Assembly: GCA_942493045.1 (NCBI GenBank)
Contig: OW818665.1
Location: 2,542,001-2,606,000, forward strand
Direction of reading: 5' to 3'
Length of the DNA stretch: 64,000 nt
Origin: Teretinema sp942493045
GTDB taxonomy: Bacteria > Spirochaetota > Spirochaetia > Treponematales > Treponemataceae
The translations under genes and the position numbers were made by a program. The notes under the pieces were generated by a model. That model searched no databases and was not told where the DNA came from. It saw only the letters and a program-made list of their open reading frames with translations. Numbering within the stretch: the first letter of the stretch is position 1; each line of letters starts with the position of its first letter. Positions 58,171-64,000 of the stretch are shown here, piece after piece.

Positions 58171-59514
58171 TTGCTGATGGACTATGCCGTTCCGGTTTTA
58201 TTGGCTGTTTTGACGGTTTTATCATTGATTCTGGTTTTCAGGCGCTCCGCCGGACACACAGGGTCTGCGGACGAAATTAAAAAGATAGTGGATCAGATCG
58301 CCCTGCTTACTGACCGCCAAATGCGTCAGAGCGCCTATGAATTTAAGACCACCCGCGAGGAGTTGGCCGGCCAGCAGGGGGCCGCCCGTAAGGAACTTTC
58401 CGAAACCCTTGAAAATTTCCGTCGGGGCAGCGAGCTTTCCCAAAAACAGCTTTCCGAGGCCGTCCGGGAACTGCGCGAAAAAATACTGCTTTCACTGCAG
58501 CAGAATATCCGCCAGCTGCAGGACAGCAACGAACGCAAACTGGATCAGATGCGCGAAACCGTGGATGAAAAACTCCATAAAACCCTGGAAACCCGTCTTT
58601 CGCAGAGTTTTGAGACCGTTACCAAACAGCTGGTGGAGGTTCAAAAGGGTTTGTCCGAAATGCAGAGCCTGGCCCAGGATGTCGGCGGGTTGAAGAAAGT
58701 TCTCACTAACGTTAAGAGCCGGGGTGTGCTCGGGGAAGCCCAACTGGACCGGCTGTTGCAGGATTTTCTGACTGCCGGCCAATATGACACCAATGTGGTA
58801 GTCAAACCGCTTTCCAAAGAAAGCGTTGAATTTGCCATTCGTCTGCCGGGTAGCGATGAAGGCGCTCCCCTTTGGCTGCCGATCGACTCAAAATTTCCAG
58901 TGGAAGATTTTCATCGTTTACTGGAAGCCTACGAGAGCGGTGAGAAACCGGAGATCGAGATTCAGCGAAAAGCCCTGGAAAAGGCGCTGCTGCTCAATGC
59001 CCGCACTATACACGACAAGTATATCGAGCCGCCGGTAACAACTGACTTTGCTCTGATGTTTCTGCCCTTTGAGAGTCTTTACGCCGAAGCCCTGCGCATT
59101 ACCGGGCTTTTTGAAAAGATACAGCATCAGTATCATGTCACGATAGTCGGCCCGTCCAATCTGGTGGCATTTTTAAACAGTTTGCAGGTCGGTTTTAAAA
59201 CGCTGGCTATCAGCCGGCAGTCCGGAGAGGTTTGGAAAGTCCTGGGCGCGGTCCGCACCGAATTCGGCCGGTTCGGGGAGGCTATCAGTTCCGTTCAAAA
59301 AAATTTGGCGGCGGCCTCTACCAATTTGGATAAGGTTTCGGTACGGGCCCGGCAGATGGAGCGCAAGCTCAAGGACACCACGGCGCTGCCGATGGACGAG
59401 TCGCGAATCTTATTAGGCGGTACCATCGCCGACGAGCTGCCTTATACTCCCGGAGCCGGATTCGAGGCGGAATCCAGTGTGGAAGTGGATGGCGAAGGCC
59501 GGATCTCGTTATAG
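58171..59514 (+). CDS. rmuC: RmuC-family protein
   Basis: A protein of about 447 residues. One N-terminal membrane helix (DYAVPVLLAVLTVLSLILVF) is followed by a long coiled coil (about residues 60-150, EKILLSLQQNIRQLQDSNER) and a C-terminal nuclease-like RmuC domain (GVLGEAQLDRLLQDFLTAGQ, LPIDSKFPVEDFHRLL, GPSNLVAFLNSLQVGFKTLA). RmuC limits DNA inversions and is linked to recombination or phage defence. The start is probably the TTG at 58171 (GGAGG at 58160-58164); the ATG at 58177 is an alternative. It converges on the next small gene with an 11-base gap. Confidence 0.92.
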   Translation: MLMDYAVPVLLAVLTVLSLILVFRRSAGHTGSADEIKKIVDQIALLTDRQMRQSAYEFKTTREELAGQQGAARKELSETLENFRRGSELSQKQLSEAVRELREKILLSLQQNIRQLQDSNERKLDQMRETVDEKLHKTLETRLSQSFETVTKQLVEVQKGLSEMQSLAQDVGGLKKVLTNVKSRGVLGEAQLDRLLQDFLTAGQYDTNVVVKPLSKESVEFAIRLPGSDEGAPLWLPIDSKFPVEDFHRLLEAYESGEKPEIEIQRKALEKALLLNARTIHDKYIEPPVTTDFALMFLPFESLYAEALRITGLFEKIQHQYHVTIVGPSNLVAFLNSLQVGFKTLAISRQSGEVWKVLGAVRTEFGRFGEAISSVQKNLAAASTNLDKVSVRARQMERKLKDTTALPMDESRILLGGTIADELPYTPGAGFEAESSVEVDGEGRISL

Positions 59515-59525
59515 CAGGGTGTTCT

Positions 59526-59915
59526 TCAGCACTTGCGGCAATAACGGGAGACTATCCAGTCATTGTCCAGCGCTATGGTTTTTTCGGGAACCAGGCCGAA
59601 GGGCTCCAGGCAGCACTGACATAGCTCCGGGGTCAGGTCGGTTTGTACGGTTGTTGAGCCGGGAGCGGGGCTGGCAAACCAGACTACGGCGTTCTGCGCC
59701 AGATTTCCGTTTAATTTTCGGGCGGCTTTCAGCAGGTCTTCCTGTTTTTTGGCGAAGGTCAGACAGAAGGAGTAGGGGTAGCCGTTTTCAGGAATGGAGT
59801 GCACAGCGGTCAGAATTTCCAGACTGGTGCGCTTTTCATCAAAAGAGGGTGGCGGATCGACTACCAAAATAGGGATCTGTCCTGTAAATTGCAGCTTGTT
59901 AAGTAACTCCGTCAT
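59526..59915 (-). CDS. Uncharacterised small protein (129 residues)
   Basis: A 129-residue protein that begins MTELLNKLQFTGQIPILVVD and ends in PEKTIALDNDWIVSRYCRKC. The ALDxxW..xR ending and the LLxKLxxxG start recall a family of small hypothetical proteins (DUF3052-like), which I cannot confirm. It contains a PPPSFDEK loop and a Cys-rich end (LCQCCLEPFG, YCRKC). It lies alone on the minus strand between rmuC and the chemoreceptor gene, with GGAAACG upstream of the ATG. Function unknown. Confidence 0.6.
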   Translation of the reverse strand: MTELLNKLQFTGQIPILVVDPPPSFDEKRTSLEILTAVHSIPENGYPYSFCLTFAKKQEDLLKAARKLNGNLAQNAVVWFASPAPGSTTVQTDLTPELCQCCLEPFGLVPEKTIALDNDWIVSRYCRKC

Positions 59916-60071
59916 TGGCGTTTCCTTCCCGTGTTTGGTGAGTAGATTGTATCTGGATTTTACTTTACGCCTGCGGATCTGTCAATTTTTTATTTATTGC
60001 CCCCATTATTTGCAATTTTTTTCTTGGTGACGAATAATTACTGATATGAGGGGTTAGCCCGGGGAGTGGTT

Positions 60072-61601
60072 ATGATTAATCTGAAAGATTTACGGACAGG
60101 AACCAAGTTGTTCACGGTATTCACGCTGATTACGGTGATTTTTATTGCCGGGTTTTCATATGTTCTGGCTTCACTTGGAACTATCAGCCAGGCAACCGAA
60201 GATATTTACCACCTGGGTTTAATTGGCGTGGAGAACCTGATTGAGGCCGATCGGGACGCTTATCAGTCCAGTATCGCTATCGCGCATGGTTTTAACTACG
60301 CTGACCAGCAAAACAGTGAGCGTGTCAGTTTTTTTATGGATGATATGCAGGCCAACCTTGGGCAGGTTAAGCAGCGTTTTGACGTGTTCCGGGAAGTGTA
60401 TTATGCTGACGGCCGTGAAACTGTTCCTGAGTTTAAGGCCTTTGACGATAATTACGCCGCCTTAAGCGCTGTTAGCGCCGATATCAGCAAGCTCGTTCTA
60501 TCCGGTTCGGTACCCGCGGCCCGTGAAAAGTATTTTGGTCCATACATGGAATCTTTTGGCGCTATGCGCGATGCCATGGATCAGCTCACAAACTTGATGC
60601 TGGAACAGACTGAAAAAGATTTTGAAGCCAGCAAGGAAGCGGCTTCCGCCATCATCTTCTCGATCCTGGTAGTGTTATGCGTTGTGGTGTTGATCTCGAT
60701 TTTGTCAGGTGTTTTACTGAGCTTGGCAATCACCAGACCGATGCAGGAATTGAAAACCCTGGCCGGTAAAATGGGCGCCGGAGAACTGACGGCGACTATT
60801 AATCCGGCCCTGCTGCTTCAAAAAGAAGAATTCGGCGATCTGGCCCGCAGTCTGGAAGCAATGCGTACCCAGGTGTCCGAGGTTATCGGTAACGCCCGCT
60901 CGGTGGCCGGTTATGTGGCCAGCGGCAGTCAGCAGCTGAGCACTACCGCACAGCAGATTTCGCAAGGCGCCTCCGGTCAGGCCTCGGTTGCCGAAGAGGT
61001 GTCTTCTTCAATGGAAGAAATGAGCGGTAATATTCAGCAGAACGCCGATAACGCTATGCAAACTGATCGTATCGCCGTGAAGGCCGCTAAAGACGCTGAA
61101 GCCAGCGGTATGGCCGTTTCTGAAGCCGTGCAGGTAATGGGTGACATTGCTCAGCGTATTTCGGTGGTGGAAGAAATTGCCCGGCAGACCAATTTGCTGG
61201 CCTTGAACGCCGCTATTGAGGCGGCCCGGGCCGGTGAACACGGTAAGGGCTTCGCGGTAGTGGCCGCGGAAGTGCGCAAACTGGCGGAGCGCAGTCAGCA
61301 GGCCTCGGCCGAGATTAGCAGTCTGTCCCGCGCTACGGTGACCGCGGCTCAGAATGCCGGCGGAATGCTGGACAGCTTGGTGCCGGATATTAAACGTACC
61401 GCCGAACTGGTGCAGGAAATCAGCGCCGCCAGCCGCGAACAGCGCGATGGAGTGGAACAGAGCAACCAGGCGATGCTGCAGCTGGATTCGATTATTCAGC
61501 AAAACGCCTCGGCCGCCGAGGAACTGGCCTCTACCGCCGAAGAGCTTTCTTCGCAGTCTGAGCAGCTCAATGAGGTGCTTTCGTACTTTACGGTGAATTA
61601 A
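60072..61601 (+). CDS. Methyl-accepting chemotaxis protein
   Basis: A 509-residue chemoreceptor. An N-terminal helix (residues about 12-32), a periplasmic four-helix-bundle-like sensor (about 33-190), a second helix (about 195-220), HAMP (LSLAITRPMQELKTLAGKMG) and the MCP signalling domain whose hairpin tip is EEIARQTNLLALNAAIEAAR. The adaptation helices are Glu/Gln-rich, but the C-terminus lacks a CheR/CheB-binding pentapeptide. It should steer swimming in response to a ligand and signal to CheA/CheW. GGGGAG precedes the ATG at 60072. No che gene is adjacent. Confidence 0.95.
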   Translation: MINLKDLRTGTKLFTVFTLITVIFIAGFSYVLASLGTISQATEDIYHLGLIGVENLIEADRDAYQSSIAIAHGFNYADQQNSERVSFFMDDMQANLGQVKQRFDVFREVYYADGRETVPEFKAFDDNYAALSAVSADISKLVLSGSVPAAREKYFGPYMESFGAMRDAMDQLTNLMLEQTEKDFEASKEAASAIIFSILVVLCVVVLISILSGVLLSLAITRPMQELKTLAGKMGAGELTATINPALLLQKEEFGDLARSLEAMRTQVSEVIGNARSVAGYVASGSQQLSTTAQQISQGASGQASVAEEVSSSMEEMSGNIQQNADNAMQTDRIAVKAAKDAEASGMAVSEAVQVMGDIAQRISVVEEIARQTNLLALNAAIEAARAGEHGKGFAVVAAEVRKLAERSQQASAEISSLSRATVTAAQNAGGMLDSLVPDIKRTAELVQEISAASREQRDGVEQSNQAMLQLDSIIQQNASAAEELASTAEELSSQSEQLNEVLSYFTVN

Positions 61602-61651
61602 TGGTTCGGGGAGTCCGTTTTTGGGCTCCCAGAACTGCTTCTAAAAAAAAT

Positions 61652-61966
61652 TTATTTCAGATAGGAACAGCAGTAGTCGGCGGGTGCGGCGATTTTCAGC
61701 TTGAACGATGAATTTGCTGGTACGGTAAAACTTTGTCCTTCAGTATAGGTGACCCAGCCGGCTTCGCCTTTGAGCTGGATTTCCATAGAACCGCCCAGAA
61801 CTTCCATAATTTCCGATTCAGCGGTGGAGAATTCATAATCACCCGCAAGCATAATACCCAGCGTTTTCTTTTCGCCATTGGCAAACAGCACAGTCCGGCT
61901 GGTTACTTTACCGTCAAAATAAATATTGGCCTTTTTGACCACAGTGACATTATCAAATTGTTTCAT
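61652..61966 (-). CDS. ppnP: Pyrimidine/purine nucleoside phosphorylase (PpnP-like)
   Basis: A 104-residue single-domain cupin matching PpnP (YaiE). Visible features are FDGKVTSRTVLFANGEKKTL, GIMLAGDYEFSTAESEIMEV and SFTVPANSSFKLK with YCCSYL at the end. PpnP splits nucleosides with phosphate to give base and ribose 1-phosphate. The TTAAAATG-type start is preceded by AAAGGGG on the minus strand. It is divergent from the amylase gene and its neighbour is the chemoreceptor, so no operon partner is apparent. Confidence 0.92.
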   Translation of the reverse strand: MKQFDNVTVVKKANIYFDGKVTSRTVLFANGEKKTLGIMLAGDYEFSTAESEIMEVLGGSMEIQLKGEAGWVTYTEGQSFTVPANSSFKLKIAAPADYCCSYLK

Positions 61967-62041
61967 TTTAACCCCTTTCCGGGATTTTACCTGATATTGT
62001 CCTTCGAATCCAGTAGAAATAGCTATTTACACATTAAATGC

Positions 62042-62053
62042 GAAAACGTTTTC
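62042..62053. promoter_or_regulatory. Palindromic operator upstream of the secreted amylase
   Basis: GAAAACGTTTTC is a perfect 12-base palindrome centred on CG, the pattern of LacI/CcpA-family operators, with flanking TG and CA also symmetric. It lies just upstream of TTGACA at 62063-62068. Confidence 0.55.
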
Positions 62054-62092
62054 ACATTTTCCTTGACAGATCAGGAAAGCGGATCCATTCTG

Positions 62093-62129
62093 ATAACGGA
62101 GATACCCACTCAATGGATATCTCCGTTAT
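62093..62129 (+). promoter_or_regulatory. 12-bp leader hairpin before the secreted amylase
   Basis: ATAACGGAGATA (62093-62104) and TATCTCCGTTAT (62118-62129) form a perfect stem with a 13-base loop, ending 6 bases before the GGAGG ribosome site. It could stabilise the mRNA or attenuate it. Confidence 0.6.
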
Positions 62130-62145
62130 TATTTGGAGGAGTAAT

Positions 62146-64000
62146 ATGAAAGGTCGAAGGAATTTGTGGCGCAGTGCGATTCTGCGTAATCTGGTACCGG
62201 CAGTCTTGCTGGTTTTACTGATATCGGCATCCGCGATATCCTGCTCGAGTCCGCTTACTTCAAGCGATGCCGCAAACGAAAGCAGTCAGGTTAATCGGGC
62301 GACAAGCTCGGCGGCAATAGATTTCCGTGAGGAATCGATCTACTTCCTTTTGCCGACACGCTTCATTGATGGCGACTCCTCCAACAATGTGCCTACGGAA
62401 TGGTGTTCCTATACGCCATTTAACACCGCCTCGACCATTACCGACCCGAAAGACGTTACCTGGCGCGGTGATTTCCGAGGCCTGATCGATACCGGTTTGA
62501 ATTATATTGCCGATCTCGGTTTTACGGCTGTCTGGTTGACCCCCATTGTTCAGAACCGTGGTCCGCTGGATTATCACGGATACCATGCCTGGGATTTCAA
62601 TAAAGTTGACCCTCGCCTGGAGACTCCCGGTTATACCTATCAGGACTTTATCAACAAAGCTCACTCTCTGGGTCTGAAGGTAGTTCAAGACGTGGTCTGG
62701 AATCATTCCGGCCGCTACGGTATCAAAGGCGTGGCCGAACTCAAATATAACACTGATCCTACTAAGCCCTGGTACGCTCCCCCGAACCCGAACTGGGAAT
62801 ATGACGGTAAGACTCCCAATCCAGTCGATGGAAAGATTTGGAGCCGCGCCAACCTCGCGCCCATGCCGGCCCCCTACAACGCCAACCTGGCCCTCTATAA
62901 CTGGCCGGGAACCGAAGCCTTTGTCAGTACCAGCGACATTAACTGGTTCCATCATTCCGGTAACGGTTATGCCCAGGGCTGGGACGATACGGTCAATCTG
63001 TATGAACGGGCCCTGGCTGACGATTGTCCGGACCTGAATACCGAATCGGTCTATGTCCGAAACTATCTGGTTAACGCCTACAAAAAATACCTGGACATGG
63101 GTGTAGACGCCTTCCGCGTGGATACCGTCAAACACATGGACCGGGCCTCGGTGCAGTATTTTATCGATCAGTTTAAGGCTTATAAACCAAACCTGTTCAT
63201 TTTCGGCGAGGTTGCCCAGAAGCGCCATGAACTGCATTCTGTGGAAGAAATCAATCCGCACTGGTATACCTGGAAAGGCGCCGTCGGAGCTTCTGCCAAT
63301 TCCGGAATGGCTGTTCTGGACTTTTATGCCCAGGCTACCTTCCATAACGTCTTCGAAGAGGGTGGCGGACTCGGCGGAGCAGCGGCCGCCGCGCGCTACG
63401 ATCACCTTTATTCCGACGCTTCCACAAACGTAATGTGGTTGGATAACCATGACTTCGGACCGAATAATGACTGGAACCGCCGTTACTCCGGTAATGCCGA
63501 AGGCCTCGCCAGTTATGTTAACTTTACCTGGACCTGGCGCGGAATTCCGACCCTCTACTACGGTAGTGAAATCCAGTTCATGCAGGGCGCCTATACCGAT
63601 ATTCACGAGGCCGCCGATATCAACAAAACTCTGGATACTACCGGTCGCGCTTTTTACGGCAATCAGGTTGCCAACGCGCCGAACCACAAGCTGTATCAGC
63701 ATATCAAGAAGATGAACGCCATCCGCAAGGCTATCCCGGCCCTGCAGAAAGGCACCTGGTCCTGGGCGGGAAATCCCTCTTCCGGCGACGGTATCGGTTA
63801 TACCCGTACCTTTGAAGGCCAGGTTGTGGCAGTCGGTCTGGCTAAGGGTTCAACTGTTTCCTTCAACTTCAGCGGACTGCCCGCCGGAACTTACCGCGAC
63901 GCGGTCACCGGAACGGTAATTCAGTCCGGTGGCTCCCTTTCCTTCAGCGTCAGTCCCGGATCGGCCGGTGTGTACGTTCTGAACGGTCCCGGCATGATCG
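62146..64000 (+). CDS. Secreted alpha-amylase-family lipoprotein (GH13), 3' end outside window
   Basis: The frame starts at ATG 62146 (TTGGAGG upstream) and is still open at the window end after 618 codons. The N-terminus is a lipoprotein signal (ISASAISCSS, Cys near residue 29). The GH13 barrel starts near residue 60 (IYFLLPTRFIDGD). The nucleophile is D326 (AFRVDTVKH), the acid/base E355 (FGEVAQ) and the third acid D436 (LDNHDFG). The loop HGYHAWDFNKVDPRLET and WNHSGRYG resemble cyclodextrin/maltogenic-type amylases. A beta-sandwich follows (about 530 onward). It is likely repressed through the palindrome at 62042-62053. Confidence 0.9.
   Translation, partial: MKGRRNLWRSAILRNLVPAVLLVLLISASAISCSSPLTSSDAANESSQVNRATSSAAIDFREESIYFLLPTRFIDGDSSNNVPTEWCSYTPFNTASTITDPKDVTWRGDFRGLIDTGLNYIADLGFTAVWLTPIVQNRGPLDYHGYHAWDFNKVDPRLETPGYTYQDFINKAHSLGLKVVQDVVWNHSGRYGIKGVAELKYNTDPTKPWYAPPNPNWEYDGKTPNPVDGKIWSRANLAPMPAPYNANLALYNWPGTEAFVSTSDINWFHHSGNGYAQGWDDTVNLYERALADDCPDLNTESVYVRNYLVNAYKKYLDMGVDAFRVDTVKHMDRASVQYFIDQFKAYKPNLFIFGEVAQKRHELHSVEEINPHWYTWKGAVGASANSGMAVLDFYAQATFHNVFEEGGGLGGAAAAARYDHLYSDASTNVMWLDNHDFGPNNDWNRRYSGNAEGLASYVNFTWTWRGIPTLYYGSEIQFMQGAYTDIHEAADINKTLDTTGRAFYGNQVANAPNHKLYQHIKKMNAIRKAIPALQKGTWSWAGNPSSGDGIGYTRTFEGQVVAVGLAKGSTVSFNFSGLPAGTYRDAVTGTVIQSGGSLSFSVSPGSAGVYVLNGPGMI

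Noticed and set aside
61605..61635. Hairpin after the chemoreceptor gene (GGGAGTCC/GGGCTCCC)
   Set aside because: It is short, has a G-U pair and is not followed by a T-run on the plus strand, so it is not called as a terminator.
62017..62028. Palindrome AAATAGCTATTT between ppnP and the amylase
   Set aside because: It is a low-complexity A/T palindrome that could easily arise by chance, and it is not positioned against a convincing promoter.
62260..63702. 480-residue minus-strand open frame
   Set aside because: It is the antisense shadow of the secreted GH13 gene, which reads the other way, carries all catalytic motifs and runs off the window.
1..64000. CRISPR arrays, tRNA genes, insertion sequences, prophage
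   Set aside because: I looked for regularly spaced repeats, the GGTTCGAATCC-type T-loop and transposase or integrase motifs, and found none.

Overview
The window most likely comes from a fermentative, strictly anaerobic spirochaete (Treponema/Spirochaeta-like). This is inferred from gene content only: an archaeal-type phenylalanyl-tRNA synthetase pair, a peptidase M23 - bactofilin - YaaR - PSP1 operon, LPP20-type lipoproteins, pyruvate:ferredoxin oxidoreductase, and a two-hydrogenase [FeFe] locus. There is no rRNA, tRNA, CRISPR array, phage or insertion sequence that I can recognise. Both ends cut genes: a B12-type radical SAM protein on the left and a secreted GH13 amylase on the right.

Layout. 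1-5.6 kb: radical SAM tail, YjbQ, an HdeD-like membrane protein, an alkaline-phosphatase-superfamily enzyme, a membrane diguanylate cyclase and a radical SAM/SPASM protein. 5.7-10.1 kb (minus): a short-chain dehydrogenase and the 1184-residue PFOR. 10.4-15.0 kb: amylase lipoprotein, a solitary ABC ATPase, two LPP20-like lipoproteins and a PspC protein. 15.1-18.0 kb: a DUF898 membrane protein, then a Crp/Fnr regulator translationally coupled to a carbohydrate-binding-module/tyrosine-phosphatase fusion that resembles laforin. 18.0-28.4 kb: a LacI-controlled alpha-glucoside/sucrose operon (binding protein, two permeases, amylosucrase-type GH13, PfkB kinase, GH65 phosphorylase fused to beta-phosphoglucomutase). 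28.4-36 kb: rhodanese lipoprotein, a tandem pair of PilZ-like proteins, pheT-pheS and a sensor kinase that lacks its phosphoacceptor histidine. 36-43.6 kb (minus): a compact seven-gene run from tatD to an unknown secreted protein, including an oligo-glucosidase, a rhomboid protease and a GAF-GGDEF cyclase. 43.7-46.7 kb: cell-envelope operon. 47.7-52.7 kb: hydrogenase operon. 52.7-57.1 kb: DtxR-type regulator divergent from feoA-feoB and a DUF1007/NicO metal-transport pair. 57.2-64 kb: membrane protein, RmuC, a small unknown protein, a chemoreceptor, PpnP and the start of a secreted amylase.

How the parts fit. Secreted amylases (10.4 and 62.1 kb) would generate oligosaccharides. The sugar ABC system imports glucosides, and the cytoplasmic GH13, GH65-betaPGM and PfkB enzymes feed hexose phosphates to glycolysis. 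PFOR oxidises pyruvate and the [FeFe] hydrogenases can dispose of the electrons. FeoAB supplies the iron that these Fe-S enzymes need. Two diguanylate cyclases and two PilZ-like proteins indicate c-di-GMP signalling.

The points most worth a second look are the laforin-like fusion, the hydrogenase operon in which one hydrogenase has lost the proton-relay cysteine and is accompanied by a PPM phosphatase, the histidine-less kinase, the duplicated PilZ-like proteins with an altered DxSxxG motif, and a palindromic element shared between 46.7 and 57.0 kb. All functional statements rest on reading motifs by eye; no database search was possible.
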